A DNA stretch of 41,276 nucleotides from Acidobacteria bacterium RIFCSPLOWO2_12_FULL_68_19 (GCA_001767525.1 MELF01000045.1:1-41276); one strand, 5' to 3'; positions 15,197 through 22,841 are shown, counted from the stretch's first letter. Notes: generated from the sequence alone by a model not told the origin. Program-made: numbers and translations.

Positions 15197-15898
15197 CTAG
15201 CGGGCCGCCGTGCGATTGAGCGCCGCCTTCAGCCCGGTCACGCTCGCAGGCGCGTGGCCGGCGCGATCGAAGACGATGTCCTCGGATGAGAGGGGACGCC
15301 CGTAGAAGCGCCTGTTCGCGTCCAGGTCTTCCTTGATGGCCGACCCATTGACCGTGGCGCCCGCGAAGAGGCCGCGGCTTCGCGAGTAGCTGAGAATCTC
15401 GGCCCGGAGCTGCAGATCCGTGGACGCCTCGGCGGCGCGGCCCACCGGTCCGGCAGCCGCCGACACTTCTGCGCCGAGCTTGACCTCATTGGCGAGGAGC
15501 CGCTCGACGCCGCGCCGGTTCATGATCACGAGGATGAGGTCGATCTCGGTGCCGCCGATCTGCGCGCCCACGCTGCCGCCGGTGAGCGTCAGGAAGGCGG
15601 GCGACGACCACGCGCGCGTCTGCGCCTCGCGGACGCTGATGACGCCGCGTCCCCACTGGCCGCCGACGATGAAGCCGGCCTTCTTGACGGACGGGAAGAT
15701 CGCGATCGCTTCCGCGTTGTCGTAGATGCTCTGCGGGATCGCCTTGTCCGGCGCCTCCCGCATCTCGTTCAGGACGACGGTGGCGGCGGCCACGCGCCGC
15801 GTGTCATCGTCGTTCTGCGCGGCGCCGCTCCCGGTGCCGGCTGCGACGAGTGCCGCCGCACAAACCGCCACGCCCGATGTCGCTGTCCTCCATGTCAT
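15197..15898 (-). CDS. Exported SYLF-domain (Ysc84-type) lipid-binding protein
   Basis: 233 residues with an N-terminal signal peptide (through GTGSGAAQ). The rest is a SYLF domain: IFPSVKKAGFIVGGQWGRG, VGAQIGGTEIDLILVIMN, and the C-terminal SYSRSRGLFAGATVNGS and NRRFYG blocks. SYLF domains bind phosphoinositides in eukaryotes; bacterial homologues are periplasmic or outer-membrane-associated and of uncertain role. The ATG at 15898 has GAGGGAG upstream. It is the first gene of an operon with the EF-hand gene, driven by the palindrome promoter that shares 40 of 54 bases with the one at 18.7 kb. Confidence 0.9.
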   Translation of the reverse strand: MTWRTATSGVAVCAAALVAAGTGSGAAQNDDDTRRVAAATVVLNEMREAPDKAIPQSIYDNAEAIAIFPSVKKAGFIVGGQWGRGVISVREAQTRAWSSPAFLTLTGGSVGAQIGGTEIDLILVIMNRRGVERLLANEVKLGAEVSAAAGPVGRAAEASTDLQLRAEILSYSRSRGLFAGATVNGSAIKEDLDANRRFYGRPLSSEDIVFDRAGHAPASVTGLKAALNRTAAR

Positions 15899-15921
15899 GT
15901 GTATCGACTCCCTCGACAGCG

Positions 15922-15964
15922 ATCGTGGCAGGGTGCTGCGGAGGGATCTGTCATGTTTTGCACT
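15922..15964 (-). promoter_or_regulatory. CRP-like palindrome plus -10, toward the SYLF operon
   Basis: Minus strand AGTGCAAAACATGACA (15964-15949), then 21 nt, then CACGAT (15927-15922). The 54 bp from 15964 to 15911 match the module at 18778-18725 at 40 positions without gaps. The ATG is at 15898, preceded by GAGGGAG. Confidence 0.5.
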
Positions 15965-16024
15965 CAGCGCAGATGACAAGGCCTGCGGTCGTGCTGGCAC
16001 TCTTCGTGCTCCTCGGCGGACCAT

Positions 16025-17911
16025 ATGCGAAGAACACTCGCAATCCTGGTCCCATGCGTGGTCGTCTTGTGCCACAACCTGGCACCGAATGCGGAAGAGA
16101 TGGGCGTCACCTGGGTGAACGTCATGAACGCCACGGTCGTGGGAGCGGTTCTGGAGAAGACGAGCGGATGGGATCGCTTTGACGATGCCGGTGCGACATC
16201 GCAGCAGGAACTGAGCGCCGGCGATGGCTTCGTCGAGTTCACCGTCGGCGAGGCCGACACGTTCTGGGTTGGCGGACTCAGCCATGGCAACCAGGACACC
16301 AGCTATGGCGACGTCGATTTCGCGTTCCGTTTCAACGGCGATGGGTGGGCGGACGTTCTCGAGAACGGCGAGTACCGGTCGGGCGGCGACACGCCGTACG
16401 CGGCCGGCGACGTCTTCCGCGTCGCAGTGGTCGGGGGCCGCGTCCAGTACTTCCGGAACGGACGCTTTCTCGTCGAGAGCGCCGGAAGTCCTTCATATCC
16501 GCTGATCCTCGACGTGGCCCTCGGCACCCTCGGCGCGACGGTCCACGACGCCCGTCTCGGGATCAGTCCGCCACCCCCGCTCGGCGGCGGCTTTATCGAA
16601 ACCGCCGGCTCACCGGCGCTGCGGCCACGCCTCACACGAGCGCAGATCGAGGCGTTCCTGCCGGCGGGCGGCGGCACAGGCCCGTTCGTGTTTCCCGCGC
16701 CCTATCAGACCGGCGGAGTTCGTCTCACCAGCGCGTCCGACTGCGCGGAGGGACAGGATTGCCTCTGGTACGCGGGCTACTCCTACTGGCGCAACATCAA
16801 CAACCATGTCGGCAGCGCCCACATGTACATCTTTCTGGGAACCGCGCGAGAGCACGGCGGTGTCGGTCCCCTCCTGGTCCGGTACAACAAACTGACCGAC
16901 GCGGTCGAACCGCTTGGACCGCTCTTCGACGCCGTGGATCCCCACAGCTTCAGTACGGGAGAAGGGTGGTACTTCAGCGCCACGCGGCCGACTCGGCTCT
17001 ACACCTTCGTCGTGGGGTCGACCGAGCTGCGCCGGTACGACATCCTCCTCCGGCAGTTCGAGGCGATGGCCGCCATGGACCTCACGGAGTGCCCGCGGCC
17101 GAATATCTGCCCCAAGGGCGCTGCGTTCATCACGCAGCCGCATTCGAGCGACGACGATCGGGTGCACTCGGCGACCGTCCAGGACGGCGACTGGCAGCGA
17201 ATCGGGTGCGTCGTCTACGACAGCGAGGTTCGGCGGTTCAGGTACTTCGGCGCGCCGAAGGGCTACAGCCTGGACGAGTGCCACGTGGACAAATCGGGAC
17301 GGTGGCTGATCCTGCTCGAAACGCGGGCGGACGGCTCGCGTCGAAACCGCGTGGTCAACCTGCTGCATCGGGGCCGCGTTGCGACCATCGAGGACGTCGA
17401 CGGCGCGCTGGGGCATCTCGATATGGGATTCGGATACGCGGTGGGCGCCGACACGTTCAATCCCCTCCCGAACGCGACGATCCTGCTGACGTTCCCTCTC
17501 ACCACGACCGCCCGACCGATCGGCCCCGTCGTCCATTTCAACAAGCGCTGGGACGTGGCGGCGGCGAATCATGTCGCGCACGGGAACGCGCAGCCTGGAA
17601 TCGCGCCGGAATCTCAGTATGCGTGCGGCAGCAACGCGAGCCGCGTGCCCGACATGGCCGACGAAATCGTCTGTGTCCCTCTGGACTTCGCGCACAACGC
17701 GAACGGCTCGCTCGATGTGCTCGTGGTCGCGCCCGTGATGACCGATCTCGACGCAGCCGGCGGGCGCGACGTCGATGGCGACGACTACGAGCAGGTCCCG
17801 AAGGGGAACCTCGACGTGACCGGCAGATACTTCTTCTGGACCACGAATCTCGGCGGCGACCGCCTCGACGCGTTCCTTGTGAAGATTCCAGCGGGTCGGT
17901 TCGGCCCGTAG
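16025..17911 (+). CDS. Secreted lectin-like plus beta-propeller-like protein
   Basis: 628 residues. The N-terminus looks like a signal peptide (RRTLAILVPCVVVLC). Residues about 28-180 form a concanavalin-like/SPRY-type domain seen in many secreted bacterial proteins (VTWVNVMNATVVG, SGDGFVEFTVGEADT-type strands, DTSYGDVDFAFRF, GDVFRVAVVGGRVQYFRNG). Residues about 200-625 have repeated beta-strand segments with Trp and Asp-His pairs and several cysteines (CAEGQDC, CPRPNICPKG), suggesting a propeller; no catalytic site was recognised. The start at 16025 follows a GGCGGA. The palindrome at 15949 lies upstream but has no convincing -10 in this direction. Likely role: binding of sugars or surface polymers (inference). 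Confidence 0.6.
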   Translation: MRRTLAILVPCVVVLCHNLAPNAEEMGVTWVNVMNATVVGAVLEKTSGWDRFDDAGATSQQELSAGDGFVEFTVGEADTFWVGGLSHGNQDTSYGDVDFAFRFNGDGWADVLENGEYRSGGDTPYAAGDVFRVAVVGGRVQYFRNGRFLVESAGSPSYPLILDVALGTLGATVHDARLGISPPPPLGGGFIETAGSPALRPRLTRAQIEAFLPAGGGTGPFVFPAPYQTGGVRLTSASDCAEGQDCLWYAGYSYWRNINNHVGSAHMYIFLGTAREHGGVGPLLVRYNKLTDAVEPLGPLFDAVDPHSFSTGEGWYFSATRPTRLYTFVVGSTELRRYDILLRQFEAMAAMDLTECPRPNICPKGAAFITQPHSSDDDRVHSATVQDGDWQRIGCVVYDSEVRRFRYFGAPKGYSLDECHVDKSGRWLILLETRADGSRRNRVVNLLHRGRVATIEDVDGALGHLDMGFGYAVGADTFNPLPNATILLTFPLTTTARPIGPVVHFNKRWDVAAANHVAHGNAQPGIAPESQYACGSNASRVPDMADEIVCVPLDFAHNANGSLDVLVVAPVMTDLDAAGGRDVDGDDYEQVPKGNLDVTGRYFFWTTNLGGDRLDAFLVKIPAGRFGP

Positions 17912-17983
17912 CGGCAGCTGTTCCCCATCAGTGCTCACCGAAGCCGCTCGAAAGGCGAATCCGGTCCCGCAGCGACGTTGTCG

Positions 17984-18142
17984 CTATACAGCTATACGCG
18001 TCCGGCGGCCGCCCACCAGCCCCACGAGAAACAGTACGACGGCGATGACCAGCAGCGCGTGAATGAACGCGCCGACGGTGTAGATTCCGACGATGCCGAG
18101 GAACCACGCGATCAACAGCAGAACGGCAATGGTGTACAACAC
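17984..18142 (-). CDS. lmo0937-type small membrane protein
   Basis: 52-residue, almost entirely hydrophobic protein (LYTIAVLLLIAWFLGIVG, then LLVIAVVLFLVGLVGGRR), matching the lmo0937 family of two-helix stress-associated membrane proteins. The GTG at 18142 has a strong GGGGAGGA about 7 nt upstream; TTG at 18139 is an alternative. It starts 14 nt after the YtxH-like gene. A perfect 6-bp hairpin (AGCGAC-GTT-GTCGCT, 17971-17985) overlaps the stop codon but lacks a T run, so it is only a weak terminator candidate. Confidence 0.8.
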   Translation of the reverse strand: MLYTIAVLLLIAWFLGIVGIYTVGAFIHALLVIAVVLFLVGLVGGRRTRIAV

Positions 18143-18156
18143 AGCTATTCCTCCCC

Positions 18157-18507
18157 TTACGAGCCCGTGTGTGTGCGCGCGGCGCGCTGCGCCAGTTCGG
18201 CCTGCGCTTCTGTGGCGCGCTCCTTGACGTCCTCCGCGCCGCGGATGACCATGCTCAGCGCCTTCCCGTAGACGCCCCGGCCCGTCTGTCGGAGATCGTC
18301 GCCCACCGCGTTGCCGGCGCCCACGGCGGCCTCCGTCACCTGGCGTCGAACGGCCCGCAGCGCCGCATAGATCCGCGGCGCAAAGAGCACGCCTGCGGCC
18401 GTGCCGATCAGGGCGCCACCCATGAGACCCTTCACAAGGCCCCCTCGATGGCCGTTGGCGGTCTCGGGTGGTAGCGCGGTCATGTGTTCGTGTCGTGTGT
18501 CAGTCAT
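18157..18507 (-). CDS. YtxH-domain protein
   Basis: 116 residues. After a polar N-terminus comes the YtxH signature: a glycine-rich hydrophobic segment (GLVKGLMGGALIGTAAGVLFAPR) followed by amphipathic helices with repeated Ala/Glu/Arg (AEDVKERATEAQAELAQRAA). YtxH proteins are general-stress, membrane-tethered proteins. The ATG at 18507 follows a GGAG. It is the middle gene of a three-gene operon between a small membrane protein gene (46-nt gap) and the lmo0937-type gene (14-nt gap). Confidence 0.85.
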   Translation of the reverse strand: MTDTRHEHMTALPPETANGHRGGLVKGLMGGALIGTAAGVLFAPRIYAALRAVRRQVTEAAVGAGNAVGDDLRQTGRGVYGKALSMVIRGAEDVKERATEAQAELAQRAARTHTGS

Positions 18508-18553
18508 CTGATCTCCGGTGTCTTCTGTGCGAATCTCGAATCATCGATGGGTG

Positions 18554-18724
18554 TCAGACTGCTGAGTGTGTTCGATGCCGCGATTCGTCCGCGCGCTGTT
18601 CCGAGATCCACTGGTGGCTCATCAGGGCGAAGCTCGGTTCCTCTCTATGCCGCCACGGCTTCAACACGAACACCGCCCACACGGTGAGACTCAGCACGAT
18701 CGGCATCACGAGCCCAGTGGTCAT
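18554..18724 (-). CDS. Small single-pass membrane protein, head of the YtxH operon
   Basis: 56-residue protein: one N-terminal hydrophobic helix (MTTGLVMPIVLSLTVWAVFVL), then KPWRHREEPSF and a polar tail with HQWISEQRADESRHR. No named family recognised. GAGG directly abuts the ATG at 18724, and the palindrome promoter at 18736-18778 ends 12 nt before it, so translation is probably nearly leaderless. The promoter arrangement and the two stress-type genes downstream support it being a real gene. Confidence 0.5.
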   Translation of the reverse strand: MTTGLVMPIVLSLTVWAVFVLKPWRHREEPSFALMSHQWISEQRADESRHRTHSAV

Positions 18725-18735
18725 CCTCGATGTCG

Positions 18736-18778
18736 ATCCTGGCAGGGTCTTCGGGACGCGTCTGTCCCGTTTTGCACG
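18736..18778 (-). promoter_or_regulatory. CRP-like palindrome plus -10, toward the YtxH operon
   Basis: Minus strand CGTGCAAAACGGGACA (18778-18763), then 21 nt, then CAGGAT (18741-18736). It is divergent from the palindrome at 18828-18843, the centres being 65 bp apart. Confidence 0.5.
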
Positions 18779-18827
18779 CGTGCACCACCGAAGCTCGGCC
18801 GCAGCAGTGCGCGCGGCGCGGCGGCCG

Positions 18828-18870
18828 TGTGCAATGGGGCACAGACGCCAGACACGCCACCTTCTACGAT
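18828..18870 (+). promoter_or_regulatory. CRP-like palindrome plus -10, toward the sortase operon
   Basis: TGTGCAATGGGGCACA (18828-18843) is the most symmetric copy (perfect TGTGC/GCACA arms). TACGAT follows after 21 nt (18865-18870), predicting a start near 18877 and a leader of about 50 nt to the ATG at 18927. Confidence 0.6.
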
Positions 18871-18926
18871 GAGTGACGTATCGACAGTCCTCGAGTCGAG
18901 GGCGGATACGAGAAAGAGGTGGATAC

Positions 18927-19670
18927 ATGACGATTCGGAAAGTCGTTCTCGTCGGACTTGCGCTCGTGCTGCTGGGCGCAGCGTCTCCCGCTCGTGGTGA
19001 CGACTACAACCAGAAGACGATTCTCACCTTCAGTCAGCCGTTCGAGATCGGGAAATACCTCCTTCCCGCGGGGATCTACACGTTCCAGCTCGTCGATTCA
19101 ATGACGGACCGTCACATCGTGCAGATCTCCAATCACGACGGCACGCGACACATCGGCCTCGTGATGGCCATCCCGAACTATCGGCTCGAGCCGACGGAGA
19201 AGACCGTCATTACGTTTGGCGAGGTGCCGGTCGGTTCCCCGGAAGCGATCCGCGCATGGTTCTACCCAGGGCGCAGCGCCGGCCACGAGTTCGTGTATCC
19301 GAAGCACCGGGCCGTCGAACTGGCCGTGGCGTCAAAGGTAGTCGTCCCTGCGATAGCTGTTGAACTGCCGGATCCCGACCTCAAGACCGTGCCGATCGTG
19401 GCGGTGACCCCGGATCGGACGGAAGTGCCCGTCGCGGCAGCCATTCAGACCACGCCGCTGCCGGGACAGACGCCGCTGCCGGGACAGACGCCGCTGCCAG
19501 AGCGGACGGTGGCGTCGGCTTCGCCGCAGAGGGGAGCGTTGCCGCAGACGGCGAGCCCGTTGTTCCTCGTGGCGGCACTCGGCGTCGCCTCCTGTGGCGT
19601 CGCGGGTGCGCTGCTGCTCGTCGGTCGTGTGCGCGGGCGCCGGCGGACCGTGTTCGAGTCTCTGCCATAA
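18927..19670 (+). CDS. Exported protein with LPQTA cell-wall-type sorting signal
   Basis: 247 residues. A signal peptide (ends near ASPARGDD) is followed by a compact beta-rich domain (about 27-135: KTILTFSQPFEIGKYLLPAG, VQISNHDGTRHIG) of a type I recall from acidobacteria without a family name. Next comes a Pro/Thr linker with three PLPxxT repeats (about 177-194). The C-terminus is a sorting signal: LPQTA at 205-209, a hydrophobic helix (211-233) and RGRRR. This is the tripartite architecture of sortase substrates, and a class D-like sortase lies two genes downstream. The ATG has AGAGGTGG upstream. The sortase probably cleaves between Thr208 and Ala209; the acceptor in this cell type is unknown. 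Confidence 0.8.
   Translation: MTIRKVVLVGLALVLLGAASPARGDDYNQKTILTFSQPFEIGKYLLPAGIYTFQLVDSMTDRHIVQISNHDGTRHIGLVMAIPNYRLEPTEKTVITFGEVPVGSPEAIRAWFYPGRSAGHEFVYPKHRAVELAVASKVVVPAIAVELPDPDLKTVPIVAVTPDRTEVPVAAAIQTTPLPGQTPLPGQTPLPERTVASASPQRGALPQTASPLFLVAALGVASCGVAGALLLVGRVRGRRRTVFESLP
19455..19508 (+). repeat. Three 18-bp tandem units in the linker of the LPQTA protein
   Basis: Two identical copies of CCGCTGCCGGGACAGACG (19455-19472, 19473-19490) and a diverged third (19491-19508). They encode PLPGQT, PLPGQT, PLPERT. In-frame, so copy-number change would alter linker length without breaking the gene. Confidence 0.85.
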
Positions 19671-19684
19671 CGGCCACGCGTCTT

Positions 19685-20605
19685 GTGCGCCGCGGGACGT
19701 ACGGTTCCGCGGCGCGGCGAGGTCATGTCGTGCTATCCCTCTTCGCGCTCGTTGCCGTGCTCCAGGCCACGCTGTCCGTCCGGACCGTCCTGGTGGCCGT
19801 GCCGGTCACCGTGACGGACGCCCGCGGCCAGCGCGTGATCGGGCTCGCCCAGGACAGCTTTCGCGTCTTGGAGGACGGTCGGCCGCGGCCAGTGACGCTC
19901 TTCCACCACGGCGACGGCCCCATCACGCTCGGCCTGGTGATCGATCACAGCCAGAGCATGCGCGGCCACCTGCCCGGCGTGACGGCAGCGGTGAGGGCGT
20001 TTTCGAGCGCGACGTATCCAGGGGATGAGCTCTTCGTGGTCGGGTTCAACGAGCATGTGTCGCGACCCCTCGGCGCGGACGGCCAGCCGTTCACGCACGA
20101 CGCCCGGGTGCTGGCCGCTGCGGTCGGCGCGATTCCCGCGCGGGGGCGCACGGCACTCTACGACGCCGTCATCGCAGGTCTCGAGCAGCTGGCGCAGGGC
20201 CGCTGGGACACACGCACGCTGATCGTCGTCAGCGACGGGGGGGACAACGCCAGCGTGCACGGGTACGCGGACCTGCGGGCGATGGCCTGGCAGTCCCAGG
20301 CCGTGATCTACACGATCGGATTGCGGGGGGCGTCAGCCGAGCAGGCGCCGCGGGTGCTGCGGCGGTTGGCCACAGACACGGGCGGTGTGGCGTACTTTCC
20401 AAGCTCGACCGACGAGGTGGCGGAGGTGTTGACACAGATCGTTCGCGAGCTGCGTGAGCAGTACACGCTCGGCTTTGCTCCGGAACCGCAGTCACCCCCG
20501 GGCGCCTTCCGCACGATTGCGGTGACGGCGTCGGCCCCGGGTGGCGGGCCGTTGCGCGTGCGTGCGCGCGCGGGCTACGTCGTGCCGCTCGAGGACCAGC
20601 GATGA
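19685..20605 (+). CDS. VWFA-related (VWA domain) exported protein
   Basis: 306 residues, with an N-terminal signal/anchor segment (VVLSLFALVAVLQATLS). Residues about 36-75 are the VPVTVTDARGQRVIGLAQDSFRVLEDG motif region typical of the acidobacterial VWFA-related family. The VWA domain follows with a complete MIDAS DHSQSM (Asp87, Ser89, Ser91) and VVSDGGDN. VWA domains mediate metal-dependent protein binding; in sortase loci of Gram-positives they are often adhesins. The GTG at 19685 lies 14 nt after the LPQTA gene and its stop overlaps the sortase start (ATGA), so all are one operon. It has no sorting signal of its own. Confidence 0.88.
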   Translation: MRRGTYGSAARRGHVVLSLFALVAVLQATLSVRTVLVAVPVTVTDARGQRVIGLAQDSFRVLEDGRPRPVTLFHHGDGPITLGLVIDHSQSMRGHLPGVTAAVRAFSSATYPGDELFVVGFNEHVSRPLGADGQPFTHDARVLAAAVGAIPARGRTALYDAVIAGLEQLAQGRWDTRTLIVVSDGGDNASVHGYADLRAMAWQSQAVIYTIGLRGASAEQAPRVLRRLATDTGGVAYFPSSTDEVAEVLTQIVRELREQYTLGFAPEPQSPPGAFRTIAVTASAPGGGPLRVRARAGYVVPLEDQR

Positions 20606-21201
20606 CGATGACCCGCCGCGGTGTCGCGCAGGGTGTGGCCGCCATGTTCGTCGTGGTGGGGGTCTGCTCGCTCGCGTACGTCGCCTGGGTCGTCGCCGAC
20701 GCCCGGGCCTACCAGGCGCAGGCGTACGCACGCCTCGCGGCGGCCTCCGGTCTGCCGGGGCCGGCGCCGCGCGCGCGGCGCGAGGGCGATCTGCTCGGCC
20801 AGATCCACAGCGCGCGAATCGGCCTCCGTGCGGTCATCGTCGAGGGCGACTCGTCCGCCGTCCTGCGACGCGCCGTCGGGCACGTGGCGGACACCCCGGC
20901 GCCCGGCGAATCCGGCAATATCGCGCTGGCGGCGCACCGCGACACGCTCTTCAGGCCGCTGCGCCAGATTCGCGCGGGTGACGTCATCACGGTGACGGCC
21001 GGCGGGCGGGAGGTCCACTACGAGGTGGAATGGACGGCGGTCGTGGCGCCGGACGCGCTCGAGGTGCTCGAGCCCACCGAGGGCCGTACGCTGACGCTGA
21101 TCACGTGTCATCCGTTTTCGTTCGTGGGCGCCGCGCCCAATCGCTTCGTTGTTCGCGCGCGCGCCGTCTCGGCGGGCGTCCGCGTCGTGCCTGACGAGTG
21201 A
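20602..21201 (+). CDS. Class D-like sortase
   Basis: 199 residues. One N-terminal membrane helix (about 11-32), then a sortase beta-barrel: GQIHSARIGLRAVIVEG, GNIALAAHRDTLFRPL (catalytic His112), TLITCHPFSFVGAAPNRFVVRA (catalytic Cys169, Arg181). All three catalytic residues are present. The TLxTC and HRDTxFRPL signatures fit class D sortases, including those found in Gram-negative lineages. It is translationally coupled to the VWA gene, and the likely substrate, ending LPQTA, is encoded two genes upstream in the same operon. Transpeptidation to a cell-wall or other amine acceptor is expected; the acceptor is not evident. Confidence 0.92.
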   Translation: MTMTRRGVAQGVAAMFVVVGVCSLAYVAWVVADARAYQAQAYARLAAASGLPGPAPRARREGDLLGQIHSARIGLRAVIVEGDSSAVLRRAVGHVADTPAPGESGNIALAAHRDTLFRPLRQIRAGDVITVTAGGREVHYEVEWTAVVAPDALEVLEPTEGRTLTLITCHPFSFVGAAPNRFVVRARAVSAGVRVVPDE

Positions 21202-21210
21202 GGAGTGGTG

Positions 21211-21435
21211 ATGAAACCGATGGCAGTCGTTGGTGTGGTGTTGATCGTGCTCGGCCTGGCGGCGCTCGCGTATGGAGGGATCACCTACACGAGTCGCGAG
21301 ACGGTGATCGACGTCGGTCCGCTGCACGCCACGGCGGATCGAGAGAAGACGCTGCCGGTGCCGCCGGTACTGGGGATCGCGGCGGTGGCCGGCGGCGTGG
21401 TGCTGCTCGTCGCCGGCGTGCGCCGGCACACGTAG
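21211..21435 (+). CDS. Small two-helix membrane protein (DUF3185-like)
   Basis: 74 residues: two transmembrane helices (MAVVGVVLIVLGLAALAYG and VLGIAAVAGGVVLLVAGV) joined by a short polar loop with VIDVGPLHATADREKTLP. The layout resembles the DUF3185 family of small membrane proteins. The ATG at 21211 is chosen because AGGAG lies 5 nt upstream, inside and just after the sortase stop. Last gene of the sortase operon. Function unknown; an accessory or stress role is conceivable. Confidence 0.75.
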   Translation: MKPMAVVGVVLIVLGLAALAYGGITYTSRETVIDVGPLHATADREKTLPVPPVLGIAAVAGGVVLLVAGVRRHT

Positions 21436-21568
21436 CGTCGCCCTCGGGAACCTGATTCGGGTTCGTTGCCTCGCAGGGGGTGCCTGACAGCTGCGATCGC
21501 AGCGCAGTCAAGACACAGGCGAGCCGTGCGGAGTTGCACGCAGTCAGTCCCTCGGTCGCCGTCCTAAT

Positions 21569-21769
21569 TCAGGCTGTCCACACCGCGAAGGATCGCCTGG
21601 CGCGATTGCTCGCCATGGGGCCCTCCAGTCGCCGGAACGCCGCGCGCAACTCGCCGGCTTGCGCTTGAAGCTGCCCCATACGCTTCATCTGCACGGCAAG
21701 GTCGCGGTACATCTCCTCGAGTTGGCCCTCGACGTCGCCACGCAATTCGGTTCGGGCGGATCGGCTCAT
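21569..21769 (-). CDS. Possible small coiled-coil protein
   Basis: 66 residues, strongly helical and heptad-like (LRGDVEGQLEEMYRDLAVQMKR, LQAQAGELRAAFRRLEG). GAGG abuts the ATG at 21769 and is too close for a normal Shine-Dalgarno. No family recognised. Inclusion rests on the composition, which is unlike a random frame; its neighbours are the sortase operon and the disrupted sensor gene. Confidence 0.35.
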   Translation of the reverse strand: MSRSARTELRGDVEGQLEEMYRDLAVQMKRMGQLQAQAGELRAAFRRLEGPMASNRARRSFAVWTA

Positions 21770-21946
21770 CCTCGGCCCTGTAGTCCATGCACTGCGGGCA
21801 GGACTGTGGAGGACCTGAATACGTCGCAACCTGCGCGAGCTTCCGGCTTTGGACATCAGTTCCCTTTCAGCTGATGAGAGAACGCGGGAGATCCGACGGA
21901 TGTGCTGACAGCATCATGCCACGACGAGCTTCCGAGGTCGTCTCGC

Positions 21947-22522
21947 TCAGTGGCCATATCCCATCGTAGGAGATGCGCTCCACATTCGCTGTCCCGAACT
22001 GCACAGCGGACGATGCACTCCTGCACGGCAGCCGCGAACCGGGATGTACACCTCCCACGGTGCGGTCGCAACCTGTTCCCAGTAGGTGACAGCGTCCTTG
22101 TGCCAACGGATGAATCGCCGGCCACCGTCCTGTGACACCACGACCGCCGGGGCGTCGCGCAGGATATGACACAGTCGATATGCGGAGCGATGGCGTGTGC
22201 CGACGCGGTCGGTTCGCACCCATTCGCGCTCCACTCCCTCGAGATCGCGCGCCCGCATCACGCGCGGGACCTCCGGCACATCTCCGGCGATTTCTTCCCC
22301 GAATCCAAGCAGATCGAGTCCCGTGGTCATGACGACCGCGCCATCCACGTGAGTGAGGTCCGCGACAAGGTGTGCGGCTTCGAACACGGCGGCTGGCGCC
22401 AGTCGTCGCAGCTCGTGCTGATCCAATGGTCGCGAATCACCAAACACGAGACGATGCAACCCGGCCGGTGGCCCCTCCGCCGGCGGAAAGGCCTCCGGGC
22501 CGGCCAAGGCCACTCGAAAGGT
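21947..22522 (-). pseudogene. 3' part of a disrupted diadenylate-cyclase-fold sensor gene
   Basis: C-terminal part of a protein related to probable sensor domains of the DisA/DAC nucleotidyltransferase fold (DACNV-like). It shows HELRRLAPAAVFEAAHLVADL, VDGAVVMTTGLDLLGFGEEI (the DGA motif), and VGTRHRSAYRLCHILRDAPAVVVSQDGG (the RHR motif). The fragment begins at the left target-site copy of the mobile element; joined across the element it reads on from the 5' fragment at 25276-25534 (ASLLREEGRPVTFRVALAG). These proteins are thought to be ligand sensors rather than c-di-AMP synthases. Family call from motifs; exact subfamily is my recollection. Confidence 0.7.
22515..22522. repeat. Target-site duplication, left copy
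   Basis: CGAAAGGT, directly repeated at 25276-25283 on the other side of the element. Confidence 0.85.
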
Positions 22523-22540
22523 GGTAGTGGGTCAGTTTGA
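22523..22540 (+). repeat. Terminal inverted repeat, left
   Basis: GGTAGTGGGTCAGTTTGA, the exact reverse complement of 25258-25275. The sequence ATCGCTG continues the similarity inward with a 2-nt offset. Confidence 0.92.
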
Positions 22541-22562
22541 CTGGATCGCTGCGATTCATTGG

Positions 22563-22841
22563 TCAACGATCCAACACGCTCGGTTCGTAAACCCAGTGCC
22601 CGCACTTGGGACACTCCCATTCCCAACGATGGTAATGCGGCCTCGGCAATCGACCCATCGATCCGCCTCCAGAACTATCGAACGGGCAACCGCCATAGCA
22701 AGGAGGACCGGCAGGGCGTGTCTGAACGCGAGCGAACCCCTTGCGGTATCCACAGTTCGTGCAGCGGTGGCCGAACCAGGATGGACAAAACACCATCCAA
22801 ACCAGCCACGCGAAAAGCATCAGCGACAGGACTTGGAACAC
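22563..22841 (-). CDS. Small zinc-ribbon membrane protein, passenger of the element
   Basis: 92 residues from a GTG overlapping the transposase stop (TAGTG), or 85 from the ATG at 22820. A hydrophobic N-terminal helix (VLSLMLFAWLVWMVF) is followed by CTNC (about residue 27) and, near the end, ECPKCGHWVYE, giving a four-cysteine zinc ribbon. A single-helix anchor with a zinc ribbon is common in poorly characterised bacterial proteins. The one-base overlap implies coupling to transposase translation, and the gene ends 23 nt from the left inverted repeat. Function unknown. Confidence 0.6.
   Translation of the reverse strand: MFQVLSLMLFAWLVWMVFCPSWFGHRCTNCGYRKGFARVQTRPAGPPCYGGCPFDSSGGGSMGRLPRPHYHRWEWECPKCGHWVYEPSVLDR

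Noticed and set aside
15972-16182. Plus-strand frame beginning MTRPAVVLALFVLLGGPYA that looks like a signal peptide
   Set aside because: It ends after about 70 residues of low-complexity sequence and overlaps the true start of the lectin-like gene at 16025 in another frame.
18763-18778. Sigma-54 promoter reading of the TGTCCCGTTTTGCACG site
   Set aside because: The distance between the G of the first and second element is 10 rather than the 12 of -24/-12 promoters, and the palindrome/-10 geometry explains all copies.
19455-19508. CRISPR-like repeat
   Set aside because: Units are directly adjacent with no spacers and are in frame within a coding sequence.
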